64,000 nucleotides of DNA from Mycobacterium basiliense (lineage in GTDB: Bacteria > Actinomycetota > Actinomycetes > Mycobacteriales > Mycobacteriaceae): positions 4,712,001 through 4,776,000 of the forward strand of contig NZ_LR130759.1 of the NCBI RefSeq assembly GCF_900292015.1, read 5' to 3'. The position numbers and the translations under genes were made by a program. Each line of letters begins with the position of its first letter. Positions within the stretch are counted from its first letter, which is position 1. The notes below the pieces were generated by a model. That model was not told the origin of the DNA. It searched no databases and saw nothing but the letters and a program-made list of their open reading frames with translations. This document shows, piece after piece, positions 1 to 9,500 of the stretch.

Positions 1-210
1 CGCGGTCACCTTGCCAATCTGCACCCCGCGGTACGTCACGTTGCTGAAGCGGTAGAGACCACCGGTGGCGGGCAGCTCCAGGGTTACCGTCATCTTGCCG
101 ATGCCCAGCAGCGTCGGCGCCTGGACGTACCACACAACCATCACCGCCACACCGATGATTCCTACGATCGCGAAGATCGCCAACTGGATTCGGACGAAAC
201 GGGTCAGCAC
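1..210 (-). CDS. mceF: MceF family protein (partial, runs off left edge)
   Basis: Last gene of the mce cluster; only the first 70 codons are inside the window. A GTG start at 210 directly abuts the TAG stop of mceE (TAGGTG). My translation begins VLTRFVRIQLAIFAIVG, giving one N-terminal membrane segment at about residues 8-28, then the start of the MCE domain with the family-typical GLYR...NVTYRGVQIGKV around residues 51-68. MceF is one of six periplasmic MCE subunits thought to form the lipid-conducting hexamer across the mycobacterial envelope. Gene order and motif make the family call secure; the C-terminal part cannot be judged. Confidence 0.9.
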   Translation of the reverse strand, partial: MLTRFVRIQLAIFAIVGIIGVAVMVVWYVQAPTLLGIGKMTVTLELPATGGLYRFSNVTYRGVQIGKVTA

Positions 211-1464
211 CTATGGGCCCCCCTCCGTCAGCGCGGTGGTGGCCGGAGTCGCGCCCGGTATCGGGACAGTAGATTCGGGCGCAGGGCCTGGGGCCGGGCC
301 CACCGGAGCCGGCTCTCCAGCCGGTGGCGGACCGGGCGGTAGCGGAGCGCCAAATTTGAACTGCAGATACTCCGGATCTCCCGGCGCGGGCACGCCTTCG
401 GCCCCTAGCCGTCCCCAGTGAGTTCCCAGCAGGATGCTCTTACGTAGCCCGGCATTGGTCAGATCGATGATGAAGTACCCGTTGACGTAGTCACCTCGGA
501 CATAGCGGTCGATAAATCCCTGAGTGAACGGGAAGGTCGGCGCGTAGGCAATGGCGGCGTCGAGATCCGGCCCGATGTCGGCGAGCGCACTAATCGTTGG
601 ACCGAGATTTTGCAGGTTCTTGACCAAATCTGATCCCGCGTCGTTGACCAGTCTGGTGGCGGTATCACTAAACGTGCCGAGTTTGTTGAGCGCCGCGGTG
701 AAACGCGGCCGCTCCCGGAGGAGCACGTCTAGCGCCGGCGGAATCTTGTACAGCGCCTGGGTGATCACGTCGCGTTGGCTGGCAAAGGTGCCGGAAAGGC
801 GGTTCAGGGCTTGTATGGATGCGACCAGGTTGTCCCGCTGGTCATCGAGCGTGCCGACGAATCTGTCCAGACGTTCGATTAGGTCACGAATGTCCCCGGC
901 GCGCCCGGACAGCGCGGCGGTGACGTTGTGGATGATGTCCCCAATCTGTCCCAGTCCGCCGGCATTGAGGATCACCGATAGCGACGACAGCGTCTGCTCG
1001 GTCGACGGATAGGTCGAGGACCGGTCCAGCGGGATCGTGGAACGCGGTTCGAGCTTTCCTTCGGCGAGCTTGCCCGGAGGCGGATTGAGTTCCAGATGCA
1101 TGGATCCCAGCAGGCTGGTCTGGCCGACGCGGGCAACCGCATTGCCCGGCACTTCAACATCGGGATTCACCGAGATTTCGACGTCCGCATGCCAACCCTT
1201 TGCCGTGCGCTGCACCGTCATCTTTCGGATGCTGCCGACAACGACGTCGTTGATCATCACCGGTGAATTCGGCTCGAGGGTACCGACGTTGGCGACCTCA
1301 ACGTGGTAGATGGTGGCCCCCGGTCCACGGCCCACCGCGCCGGGAAGCGGCAGTGAGTTCAGCCCGTTGAACGCGCACCCGGTCGCGACCAGCATGACAC
1401 AGCAACAAATGCCCAGACCCCTGGCAATCGCGGCCATGGCTGGTACGGCGCCCCTTCCCGTCAC
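211..1464 (-). CDS. mceE: MceE family lipoprotein (LprK-like)
   Basis: MCE subunit of 417 residues anchored as a lipoprotein. The N-terminus has a hydrophobic stretch ending in the lipobox LVATGC, so Cys30 should be diacylated after signal peptidase II cleavage. It is followed by the MCE beta domain (about 48-130, with PVMINDVVVGSI), a long helical region (about 155-320) and a Pro/Ala-rich tail (about 370-410). GTG start at 1464 overlaps the mceD stop as GTGA, so translation is coupled; an ATG at 1437 would also leave the lipobox intact. Fifth subunit of the six-protein importer; the lipoprotein is always the E member in mycobacteria. Confidence 0.93.
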   Translation of the reverse strand: MTGRGAVPAMAAIARGLGICCCVMLVATGCAFNGLNSLPLPGAVGRGPGATIYHVEVANVGTLEPNSPVMINDVVVGSIRKMTVQRTAKGWHADVEISVNPDVEVPGNAVARVGQTSLLGSMHLELNPPPGKLAEGKLEPRSTIPLDRSSTYPSTEQTLSSLSVILNAGGLGQIGDIIHNVTAALSGRAGDIRDLIERLDRFVGTLDDQRDNLVASIQALNRLSGTFASQRDVITQALYKIPPALDVLLRERPRFTAALNKLGTFSDTATRLVNDAGSDLVKNLQNLGPTISALADIGPDLDAAIAYAPTFPFTQGFIDRYVRGDYVNGYFIIDLTNAGLRKSILLGTHWGRLGAEGVPAPGDPEYLQFKFGAPLPPGPPPAGEPAPVGPAPGPAPESTVPIPGATPATTALTEGGP

Positions 1465-2888
1465 GGCTGCGCCCCTTCCGCCGGGAGGAGCATGTCCGAC
1501 ACCTTCGCCGGGGGCGGCGAGGTTTCGACCGGCGTGCTCGGCGGGGGCGGCTCCGGCATCGCCGCGCCCGGTATCCGCGCCGGCGGCGGCGGGGGCGGCG
1601 GCGCGGGAGGTACATCACCCGGCAGCCCGGTGTACGCCGACACCGCCGGCGGCAGCTCGGGCGCGATCGGCTTCGGTCCCTGCCCGCCCGGCGCCAGCCG
1701 CTGCTCGGTGTAGACCACGTTTTGCAGGTCAAACGCGGGAGCCAGGATCGGATTGACCGGGATTGGGAAATAGTTGAAGTTGAAGTAGAGCAACGGATTG
1801 AACACCTTCAACGCCGGGCTCAGGTACAGGCCGCACAGCTTGCCCGATTCGACCGAGGTGACGTTCTCCATCGCGCCGAGTTGTGAGCATATCGACCACA
1901 CCGGGTTGGTGAGGTTCTGGATTCCCACGCCGCCGCGGACATTTCCGACATCCGGATCGTAATCGTTGTAGGCGTTCGCCAGCGCGTTCGGTGTAACGTG
2001 CAGAACGTTTTTCAACGCCATCTTGTTGTCGACAAGGATCTGCGTCAGGTCGGCCAACCGGGTAATCTGCTCGGCGGTCTGATCACGACTGCCCGCGATG
2101 AACCGCTGTACCTCGCCGACCGCACTCGACAGGTCGGTCAGTGCCGCATCCAGATCGGACTTGTTGTCGTCGAGCACACTGGTCAGTGTGGCCAGTCGAT
2201 CGTTGAATTGCACTATCTGAACGTTGCTGTCCCGCAACGCCCCGATGAAAGTCTGCAGGTTCTTGACGATGTCGACGATGTTGCCGCTGCCGTTGGCCAG
2301 GATCCGCCCCACTCCGGAGAGTTGAGCCAGCGTCTCACGCAGCTTGACGCCGTTTCCGTTACCCAACGCGTCGGCAGCGCTGTCGATAAACCGAGAAATC
2401 GATGGCGTGGACACCTGGCTGTTGGGCCCCAGCTCCGTTGCCAACCTCATCAGTTGGTCTTTCACCTCATCCCATTCGACGGGTACCGCGGTGCGTTCGA
2501 TCGGTATGACCGCGCCGTCGGCCATCACGGGGCCACTCGACCGATACGCCGGAGTGAGCTGTACATAGCGCGCCGCCACCAAATTCTGGGCGACGATCAC
2601 CGCTTTCGCGTCCGCCGGAACAGGCACGTCGCGGTCGACGTGCAGAACCATCTTGGCCCGGGTCCCCTCCGGCCGGATCGCGGCGATGCTCCCGACCTTC
2701 ATGCCCGAGACGCGCACATCGTCGCCGGGGTAGATCGCGGTGGCGGTGGGGAAATAGGCGGTGATCGTGGTGGGACGGAAGAAGGTGTTACGCACCGCAA
2801 CTGCAGAGCCGACAACGACGAGCCCGACCAATACCATCATCAGTCCGGCCTTGACCGCCGTGCGCTGAGTCCTCTCGAGCCGCATCAT
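1461..2888 (-). CDS. mceD: MceD family protein
   Basis: Fourth MCE subunit, 475 residues from the ATG at 2888. The open frame continues upstream to 3008, but ATG 2888 makes an ATGA overlap with the mceC stop and places the single membrane segment at the expected residues (about 15-34). The MCE domain carries YPGDDVRVSGMKVGSIAAI. A helical stretch follows, and the C-terminal 90 residues are dominated by proline, including a run of seven. Pro-rich tails are usual in MceC/D proteins and may cross or bind cell wall (inference). Substrate cannot be deduced. Confidence 0.92.
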   Translation of the reverse strand: MMRLERTQRTAVKAGLMMVLVGLVVVGSAVAVRNTFFRPTTITAYFPTATAIYPGDDVRVSGMKVGSIAAIRPEGTRAKMVLHVDRDVPVPADAKAVIVAQNLVAARYVQLTPAYRSSGPVMADGAVIPIERTAVPVEWDEVKDQLMRLATELGPNSQVSTPSISRFIDSAADALGNGNGVKLRETLAQLSGVGRILANGSGNIVDIVKNLQTFIGALRDSNVQIVQFNDRLATLTSVLDDNKSDLDAALTDLSSAVGEVQRFIAGSRDQTAEQITRLADLTQILVDNKMALKNVLHVTPNALANAYNDYDPDVGNVRGGVGIQNLTNPVWSICSQLGAMENVTSVESGKLCGLYLSPALKVFNPLLYFNFNYFPIPVNPILAPAFDLQNVVYTEQRLAPGGQGPKPIAPELPPAVSAYTGLPGDVPPAPPPPPPPARIPGAAMPEPPPPSTPVETSPPPAKVSDMLLPAEGAQP

Positions 2889-3967
2889 CGCGACCCCCCC
2901 GGGTTCTGGTTGAAGGGGAAGGGGAACAGTGCCCGCGGCCCGGCGTTGTCGGGTGGCTGACCGGGAGCTCCGTGGGCGCGGAAGCCAAACGCATAATCGA
3001 TGAACCACTGGAAGAACTGAATTGTGAACAGGTTTGGAATAAACGGGTTGTAGTAGAAGCCGCTGGACACGGTCTCGCCTTGGGTCAACTCGTACTTCGC
3101 CAGCCCCGGAAGCGCCTCGGCGAGGTTATCCCGGTTCTTCTCCAGCATCGCGGTCACCGAATTGAGGCGTTCCAGCGTCGGCGCGAGTTTGCTTTCGTTG
3201 TCCTGCACCAAACCGGACAGCTGCCTGGCCACCGCAGACGTGCTGGCGAGCAGCCGCACGATGGCCTGGCGACGCGTCACCAGCATGGACAAAAGGTCGT
3301 CGGCGTTGAGGATCAGCGTGTTAAGTTGCTGGCTACGTTGCGACAAGATGCCGGTGACATCGGCGGCGCCCTTAAGTAGCTCACCGAGCGTCTGATTGCG
3401 GCTGTTGAGCGCTTGCGATAGTCGGGTCAGTCCATCGAACGATGGACCCAGTTGCGGCGCAATCTGATTCAACGTTGCCGAGAGCGTATCGAGGGACTGG
3501 TTGAGTGCATCGGTGTTGGTTCCGGCGATATCGGTTGCCGCATCACTAACGGCTTCGGATAGCGAATAGGGCGACGAGGTTCGCGATATCGGGATGACGG
3601 CCCTTGGACGCAACGTACCGTCGCCCGCGGATTCCACGGTGAGCACCCGTTGGCCCAACAGCGAGCCCGTCCTGATGTGCGCGGTACTGGCCGCCCCGAG
3701 TTCGACCTTCCCGCTAACGGTGAATGTCACCAGGACGTCGCCATGCTGCAACGACATCCCCGACACGCTGCCGACCTTGATACCCGATACCGTCACATCG
3801 TTGCCGACGGCCAAACCACCGGCATCAGAAAACAGCGCCTGATAGCGGACGGTGGTGGCACGTTGTAGTAGCTGTTCGGGATTTAGCCCGACGGCGATCA
3901 CCAGCACCACCAGAACGGCGCCGATAAATCCGGCCCGAATGAGACCTGCTCCGCGGTACTTAAGCAT
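2885..3967 (-). CDS. mceC: MceC family protein
   Basis: Third MCE subunit, 360 residues. N-terminal membrane segment at about residues 9-27, then the MCE beta domain with AVGNDVTVSGIKVGSVSGM (about 53-71), a long alpha-helical needle region rich in Leu/Asn/Gln heptads (about 150-290), and a short Pro/Phe-rich end. ATG start at 3967 overlaps the end of mceB by 8 bases, and its TGA overlaps the mceD start as ATGA. Shorter than many MceC proteins because the long Pro-rich tail is nearly absent. Confidence 0.92.
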   Translation of the reverse strand: MLKYRGAGLIRAGFIGAVLVVLVIAVGLNPEQLLQRATTVRYQALFSDAGGLAVGNDVTVSGIKVGSVSGMSLQHGDVLVTFTVSGKVELGAASTAHIRTGSLLGQRVLTVESAGDGTLRPRAVIPISRTSSPYSLSEAVSDAATDIAGTNTDALNQSLDTLSATLNQIAPQLGPSFDGLTRLSQALNSRNQTLGELLKGAADVTGILSQRSQQLNTLILNADDLLSMLVTRRQAIVRLLASTSAVARQLSGLVQDNESKLAPTLERLNSVTAMLEKNRDNLAEALPGLAKYELTQGETVSSGFYYNPFIPNLFTIQFFQWFIDYAFGFRAHGAPGQPPDNAGPRALFPFPFNQNPGGSR

Positions 3968-4991
3968 CGGGTTCTGCGCACCTCCCGGTGACCTGGTGGG
4001 TTACCCCAACTTCCACCGTCCGGTACTGCAGATCGGAGACGCGCAACGCAAGTCCGCACAGGTAGTACGGGAACCACGCGCCGTAGGAACCCAACCTCGT
4101 CAGTTTGCGGTAGTTGTCCGGCAACTTCTGCAGCGAGATGTCGATTAGGTTCTTGTCCTTGTCCAGCAACGGGGCCAACCGATTCAACTGATCCACAGTG
4201 CCGGCCAGCGGCGCACGGGCGCGGCCGAGTAGATCCGCGATCGAAGCGGTTCCATTGTCCAGGGCGGTGATGGCGGCGCCAATGGTGTCGCGGTCTTGCG
4301 ACAGGGCACTGACCAACCGCTCGAGACGGTCGATGGCGTCGGAGAACTTGGCGCCGTCTTTGTCTACGGCGCCCACCACGACATTGAGGTTGTCAATCAG
4401 CGCCTGCACGGTCTCGTTGTTGTCGGCCAACGTGTTGGAAAACGACGACGTCTTGTTCAGCAGCGACTCCAGCGTCCCACCCTCGCCCTGGAAGACCTCG
4501 ATGAGCGCCGCGCTGAGCGCATTGACGTCTTGCGGATTAAGGCCCTGGGTAACCGGTTTCAGTCCGCCGAGCAGCAGATCGAGATCGAGGGCCGGTGCCG
4601 TCCGATCGATCGGGATCTGCCCGCCGGGCGGCAGCGCCTTGGTCGATCCGGGTCCGTCGACAAGCTCCAGATAGCGATCACCGACCAGATTGAGATACCG
4701 AACGACGGCACGCGTGCCGGTGCTGAGCACGACACCGCGGTCGGTGTCGAACTGCACCAGAACCTTCTTGTCCGCACGCAGCGAGACGCTGTTGACAGTG
4801 CCCACCCGAACCCCTGCGACCCGTACCGTCTCTCCGGGCTTGAGCCGCGATACATCGTTGAACACGGCCGAATACGCATTGGTCGCACCGGTTCGGTATT
4901 GCCCAAATATGAAGAACAGGAACACCGTTAAGAGGATCATCACGGCGGCAAACACCCCGAACTTGATGATCATCGCGCGCGAGCCGGTCAT
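3960..4991 (-). CDS. mceB: MceB family protein
   Basis: Second MCE subunit, 343 residues. Membrane segment at about residues 9-29 (IIKFGVFAAVMILLTVFLFF), MCE domain with RLKPGETVRVAGVRVGTV (about 49-66), helical region to about residue 300, and a compact C-terminus with three Cys in the last 45 residues, as usual for MceB. The ATG at 4991 overlaps the mceA stop (ATGA); a second in-frame ATG at 4973 is possible but lacks that coupling. Confidence 0.92.
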   Translation of the reverse strand: MTGSRAMIIKFGVFAAVMILLTVFLFFIFGQYRTGATNAYSAVFNDVSRLKPGETVRVAGVRVGTVNSVSLRADKKVLVQFDTDRGVVLSTGTRAVVRYLNLVGDRYLELVDGPGSTKALPPGGQIPIDRTAPALDLDLLLGGLKPVTQGLNPQDVNALSAALIEVFQGEGGTLESLLNKTSSFSNTLADNNETVQALIDNLNVVVGAVDKDGAKFSDAIDRLERLVSALSQDRDTIGAAITALDNGTASIADLLGRARAPLAGTVDQLNRLAPLLDKDKNLIDISLQKLPDNYRKLTRLGSYGAWFPYYLCGLALRVSDLQYRTVEVGVTHQVTGRCAEPDA

Positions 4992-6265
4992 CCGGGTTGT
5001 CCGATCTGCATGGAGTTGCGCGGCGGCCCGTCGATCGGCCCGTACAACAACTGCTTGAGCGCGTCGGAGTTGAGCAGCAGTTGCGGGTTGCCGTATTCCA
5101 TCGGGTTGGCGCCGACATCGGCCACCACGAACGGTGGCGCCTTGTCGAAGGGCACCACGGGGAGGTCATGGCATTGTGGCCCGCCGGTGGCGGCCACCTT
5201 GGGCAAGTTGGACGGATACCGGTAGCGCTCCGCGCCGAAGCCAAGGTAAACCAATACCTTGATCATCGGCTCGGGCAGCGGCGGCGCGTGGAGATTCACC
5301 AGGGAACCGGAAATGCCGCACCACAGCGCTTGGCGGTACTCGTAGAGTAGATCGCTGGTCGGCACCAACAGATCCAGGACATCGGTCAGCGCCTGTCTAT
5401 TGCCGCCGACCACTTCATTGCCCATATCGGCTAAGCCGATCGAACTGATCAGGAACGCGTCCAGGTTTCGTTGCTCATCGACGATCGACTTGCTGATTCT
5501 GATCGCGTTGTCCGCCGTGGTAATGAGGTCCTGCGCCGCGTCCGCGTAGGCGTTGCTCACCACGGGCAGCACCGAGAGGTCGTGACCGAGATCGGGAAGA
5601 CTTGGATCTTGCTTGGTCAGAAACGAATCCAGATCGGACAACATCTGACCGATCTGGTGGCCGCGGCCGTTCACCGCCGACGCAATGGCGCCAAGGGTTT
5701 CGTTGAGCTTGGCCGGATCGATTGTCGACAGCAGGGAGGTGAGTTGTTGGAATACCGTGTTGACTTCCACGGTGACGTGTTTGCCGTCGAGTACCTGATG
5801 AGGTTGCAGGCTCTGCGACGACGGCTTGTCGGGCGGGACCAGTTCGACGAACTTGGCGCCGAACACACTCGTCGACGCGATGTCGACGAGCACATTGTGC
5901 GGAATGAGTTTGATCTGCACCGGATCTATCGCGAGGTGCAGAACGGCGTCGCCATTGGGCCGCACATCAATGCCAGCAACCTTGCCCACTTCGACGCCGC
6001 GCATCTTCACCTTGGCATCCGGGTTCATCACCAATCCGGCCCGCGGTGAAACCACGGTGACCGGCACGCTCTCGGTGAAGTCACCGCGGAACAAGGCGAC
6101 CGAGACGGCAACGATGGCGACGACCACCAAGACGGTCGCCAGGCCCGTCAACGGACGGGCGTAGGAACGCACGCCGAAGTGGCGACCCGGCGACGCCGCG
6201 ACGGGTGTTGCGGTGCTGGTGGTTTCCGAACGGTGCATCGGGTTCGGCCCGAGGTTGCGCGACAT
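4988..6265 (-). CDS. mceA: MceA family protein
   Basis: First MCE subunit, 425 residues. A Ser/Thr/Ala-rich cytosolic lead of about 35 residues precedes the membrane segment (about 41-60). The MCE domain includes MRGVEVGKVAGIDV (about 88-101). ATG start at 6265 has a strong ribosome site (GGGGAGG, within the yrbEB stop region) and lies 18 bases after yrbEB. MceA is the founding member linked to lipid uptake; the YrbE partners here resemble both the Mce1 and Mce4 (cholesterol) types, so I do not assign a paralogue number. Confidence 0.92.
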   Translation of the reverse strand: MSRNLGPNPMHRSETTSTATPVAASPGRHFGVRSYARPLTGLATVLVVVAIVAVSVALFRGDFTESVPVTVVSPRAGLVMNPDAKVKMRGVEVGKVAGIDVRPNGDAVLHLAIDPVQIKLIPHNVLVDIASTSVFGAKFVELVPPDKPSSQSLQPHQVLDGKHVTVEVNTVFQQLTSLLSTIDPAKLNETLGAIASAVNGRGHQIGQMLSDLDSFLTKQDPSLPDLGHDLSVLPVVSNAYADAAQDLITTADNAIRISKSIVDEQRNLDAFLISSIGLADMGNEVVGGNRQALTDVLDLLVPTSDLLYEYRQALWCGISGSLVNLHAPPLPEPMIKVLVYLGFGAERYRYPSNLPKVAATGGPQCHDLPVVPFDKAPPFVVADVGANPMEYGNPQLLLNSDALKQLLYGPIDGPPRNSMQIGQPG

Positions 6266-6283
6266 CTTTTTCTGCGGCCTCCC

Positions 6284-7129
6284 CTACCCCGACAAGTGGA
6301 AGTTGCCGTTGGAGCCGTATATGGACAGCGAAACCAGCAGAGTGACCGATACCACCACGATCAGCGAGGTGCGCACGGCGTTACCCGTTGCGACGCCTAC
6401 ACCCGCCGGTCCGCCGGAGGCGAAATAGCCGAAATACGTATGGATCAGCAAGATCGTGATCGCCATCAGGACGGCCTGCAGGAACGACCACAACAGGTCG
6501 ATCGGGTTGAGGAATGTCGTGAAGTAATGCTGGTACAAGCCACCCGACTGACCGAACAGCACCACCGTGGTGAACTGGCTGGCCAGAAACGACAGGATGA
6601 CCGCGATGGAATACAACGGGGTGATCGCCATCATCCCGGCGACGATCCTGGTGCTGACCAAATACGAAACCGGCCGGATGGCCATCGATTCCAGCGCGTC
6701 GATCTCTTCGTTGATCCGCATCGCACCCAGCTGCGCGGTCACGCCGGCGCCGAACGTGGCGGCCAAACCAATTCCGGCGACTATGGGCGCGGCGATCCGA
6801 ACATTGATGAAGGCCGCCAGAAACCCGGTGAGCGCCTCGATGCCGATATTGCCCAGGGAGCTATAGCCCTGCACCGCCAGCGTTCCGCCGGCGGCTAGCG
6901 TTAGGAAACCGACGATCACGAGTGTGCCGCCGATCATGGCCAAAGTCCCTGCACCCATGCTGATCTCAGCTACCAGGCGAATGATCTCCCGCCGGTAGTG
7001 AGTGGCCGCGAAGGGTGCTCCGGCAATCGCCCTGCCATAGAACAGGGTGTGGTCACCGATGCGGCTCAGGGCACCAACCGGCTTCTGGAGTTGCCGCGTC
7101 AGTCGCGGATAGACGGCTCTTAGCGCCAC
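6284..7129 (-). CDS. yrbEB: YrbEB, MlaE-type ABC permease
   Basis: Integral membrane permease of 281 residues, the second of the two MlaE-like proteins that pair with the MCE hexamer and an MceG-type ATPase encoded elsewhere. The conserved cytosolic loop GAMRINEEIDALESMAIRP (about 141-159) is the ATPase-coupling EExDAL segment. About five hydrophobic segments follow the family pattern. GTG start at 7129; the ribosome site GGAGGAGG lies about 14 bases upstream, longer than usual. 42 bases separate it from yrbEA. Confidence 0.93.
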   Translation of the reverse strand: MALRAVYPRLTRQLQKPVGALSRIGDHTLFYGRAIAGAPFAATHYRREIIRLVAEISMGAGTLAMIGGTLVIVGFLTLAAGGTLAVQGYSSLGNIGIEALTGFLAAFINVRIAAPIVAGIGLAATFGAGVTAQLGAMRINEEIDALESMAIRPVSYLVSTRIVAGMMAITPLYSIAVILSFLASQFTTVVLFGQSGGLYQHYFTTFLNPIDLLWSFLQAVLMAITILLIHTYFGYFASGGPAGVGVATGNAVRTSLIVVVSVTLLVSLSIYGSNGNFHLSG

Positions 7130-7171
7130 AACGTGTGTTTACACCTCCTCCGCGAACCTTCGTTTGCTCAA

Positions 7172-7978
7172 CTACTTGGCCGACATTCGGATGCCGATCG
7201 CAGTGACCACCACGTTGACGACGAATAGCGACATGAACGCGTACACCACCGTTTCGTTGACGGCGTTTCCGACCGCCTTGGCGCCACCGCCAGATATCGT
7301 CAGCCCCCGGTAGCAGGCCACCAAGCCGGCGATCAGACCGAAAAGTGCTGCCTTGACACACGAGATGATGACCTCAGGTACGCCGGTCAGCAGGGTGATG
7401 CCGGCGGCGAACGCACCGGGATTTACATCCTGGACGAAAACCGAAAAGACATAGCCACCCACGATCCCGATGATCACCACCAGACTGTTCAGTAGGAGGG
7501 CCACCAGCCCTGAGGCCAGCATGCGCGGCGTCACCAAGCGCTGCACCGGATTGATGCCCAGCACCTCCATCGCGTCGATCTCTTCGCGAATCGTTCTCGA
7601 GCCCAGGTCTGCGCACATCGCCGTGGCACCGGCACCCGCCACGATCAACACCGTCACCAGCGGTCCGACCTGGGTGACCGCGCCGAATGCGGCTCCGGCA
7701 CCGGACAAGTCCGCGGCCCCCAACTCGCGCAACAAGATATTGAGGGTAAAGCTGACCAAGACGGTGAACGGGATGGCCACCAACAGCGTGGGCAACATCG
7801 CCACGCGGGCGACAAACCATGACTGCTCGAGGAACTCACGCCACTGGAACGGCCGGCGGAAAATGAACTTGATGGCGTCTGCCGACATCGCGAACAGCCC
7901 GCCGACCGCCTGCATCGGTTTGGAACCACGCCCGAACGTAATGCCTGGGCTCCAGCGGTCCGCCGCCCTATTCGCCAT
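7172..7978 (-). CDS. yrbEA: YrbEA, MlaE-type ABC permease
   Basis: First gene of the mce cluster, 268 residues. The MlaE permease core contains the coupling segment SRTIREEIDAMEVLGINP (about 127-144) and the family-typical C-terminal NAVNETVVYAFMSLFVVNVVVTAIG. The first 21 residues are not conserved in the relatives I know, so an internal ATG (residue 22, position 7915) is a possible start; ATG 7978 is kept because the frame is open and used by neighbours. Together with YrbEB it forms the transmembrane dimer of the Mce importer. Confidence 0.93.
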   Translation of the reverse strand: MANRAADRWSPGITFGRGSKPMQAVGGLFAMSADAIKFIFRRPFQWREFLEQSWFVARVAMLPTLLVAIPFTVLVSFTLNILLRELGAADLSGAGAAFGAVTQVGPLVTVLIVAGAGATAMCADLGSRTIREEIDAMEVLGINPVQRLVTPRMLASGLVALLLNSLVVIIGIVGGYVFSVFVQDVNPGAFAAGITLLTGVPEVIISCVKAALFGLIAGLVACYRGLTISGGGAKAVGNAVNETVVYAFMSLFVVNVVVTAIGIRMSAK

Positions 7979-8294
7979 AGGTCAACGGACTTCCCGTATC
8001 GTGGATGCAAAACACGCTGCAGACCAAACTAATTCGAGCATCGAATAGCATCGACCGCTCCGCAGAGCGCATCGATTCGCCGTGTACAGCGGCTACCATC
8101 CTCACGCCAGTCCTCCGTTCTGTTGCGTGAGTTGGCGCTTGCAAGCGATGCTGACCCGACCCAGCCCCATGTCTTGCCGCGTTCGGCGATTATTACTCAT
8201 CGCGCGTCCAGGGGGAACCGAAAACGCACAACCGTTATCCGATCCGATGGATAGGCCGGCGACGGTGGCGGCGTTGGTCATATGGGCTCCGGTT
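7979..8294. other. Intergenic region upstream of the mce cluster
   Basis: A 316-base gap between yrbEA and the CoA-transferase gene, both on the minus strand, so it should hold the terminator of the transferase operon and the mce promoter. Open frames here are short and antisense-like. The only structure I see is the 6-bp palindrome listed separately at 8032-8046. Confidence 0.5.
8032..8046. promoter_or_regulatory. Palindrome ATTCGA-GCA-TCGAAT upstream of mce
   Basis: Perfect 6-base inverted repeat around a 3-base spacer, about 54-68 bases upstream of the yrbEA start. Size and position suit a repressor operator for the mce cluster, but it is a single copy and unlike the other palindromes in the window. 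Confidence 0.3.
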
Positions 8295-9500
8295 CTAGGT
8301 AACGGCGCCGGCCGCTTTGAGTTCGATGATGCGGTCCCAGTCGAATCCGAGTTCCAGCAGGATCTCATCGGTCTGCTCGGCGAACCCCGGCGCCGGTCCA
8401 GTGTGCGGCGCTGCGACGTCGAATTGCACCGGGTTGGCCACGAGTTCGAGTTCGCCGGCGCGCACCACATACTCGTTGGCACGGACCTGTGCGTCGTCGG
8501 CCGCTTCCAGCGTGTCCTGCACCGGCGCCCAAGGTCCCGCGAGCGTCGCAAAGCGTTCGCTCCACTCGGCAAGCGTGCGTGTTGCGATAACTTTGGTCAA
8601 GATCTCCACAGCATCTGCCGTGTTAGCGGCGATCCTTTCGGCGGTCGCGAAGCGCGGATCGTCGCACAGCTCGGGACGGCCGATGTGCCGGCAAACATCG
8701 GCCCAGAACTTCCCGGGCTGCATCATCACCAGGGAGATGTACCGGCCGTCCGCAGTCGCGTAGACGCCCACCAGCGGGTTGACCGGAGAACCGTGGATGC
8801 CGGGCGGTGGCGCTTCCAGCCGCTGTCCCAGGTGCACGGTCAGTGCCACGGTGTGACCCATCGACCAAAGGCCGCTGCCGAGCAGCGACACATCGACGAC
8901 GGATGGTTCACCGGTGCGCTCACGCTTGAGCAGCGCCGCCGCGATGCCACCGGCCAGGTTGGTGCCGGAGATGGTGTCGCCGTAGGCGGGCCCGGGCGGA
9001 TTGATCATTCCCGAGTAGCCCATCGGCGTGATGGTGGCGGCGGTGCCTGCCCGGCACCAGAACGCGGTCATGTCGTATCCGCCCTTGGTCGCTTCCTCAC
9101 CACGCGGCCCCAGCGCGCTGCCGCGGGCGTAAATGATCGACGGGTTCACCGACCGAATGTCGTCGACGTCGATGCCGAACTTTTGCCGCGCATCGGGCAG
9201 GAAACTGGTCAAAAAGACATCGGACCGGCGGGCCAACTCGTGCAGCACGTCTTTGCCCTCGGGTACCGACATGTCCAGCCCGAGACTGCGCTTGCCGCGA
9301 TTGGCGTGTTCGATGTTGGGGTTTGGGTCCCCTTCCACCCGCAACATGCCGGTCTGCCGGAGGCCACGCTGGGGATCGCCGTTCACCGCGTGCTCAACCT
9401 TGACCACGTCGGCGCCCCACTCGACCAATACGGCGCCCGCCGAGGGGACGAACCCATACATGGCGACTTCCAGCACGCGGATGCCTTCCAGGGGCTTCAT
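8295..9500 (-). CDS. Class III CoA-transferase (CaiB/BaiF family)
   Basis: Protein of 401 residues that should move CoA between two carboxylic acids through an aspartyl-CoA intermediate. The N-terminus LEGIRVLEVAMYGFVPSAG and the nucleotide-fold region are typical. The catalytic Asp is visible as Asp175 in YGDTISGTNLAGG, matching the D-x3-G pattern of formyl-CoA transferase. Its ATG overlaps the stop of the upstream aldehyde dehydrogenase (ATGA), so the two form an operon: the dehydrogenase makes an acid that the transferase could activate. Substrate unknown. Confidence 0.9.
   Translation of the reverse strand: MKPLEGIRVLEVAMYGFVPSAGAVLVEWGADVVKVEHAVNGDPQRGLRQTGMLRVEGDPNPNIEHANRGKRSLGLDMSVPEGKDVLHELARRSDVFLTSFLPDARQKFGIDVDDIRSVNPSIIYARGSALGPRGEEATKGGYDMTAFWCRAGTAATITPMGYSGMINPPGPAYGDTISGTNLAGGIAAALLKRERTGEPSVVDVSLLGSGLWSMGHTVALTVHLGQRLEAPPPGIHGSPVNPLVGVYATADGRYISLVMMQPGKFWADVCRHIGRPELCDDPRFATAERIAANTADAVEILTKVIATRTLAEWSERFATLAGPWAPVQDTLEAADDAQVRANEYVVRAGELELVANPVQFDVAAPHTGPAPGFAEQTDEILLELGFDWDRIIELKAAGAVT

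Noticed and set aside
1998..2960. 320-codon plus-strand frame opposite mceD
   Set aside because: Shadow of the Mce gene; low-complexity basic composition, no domain.
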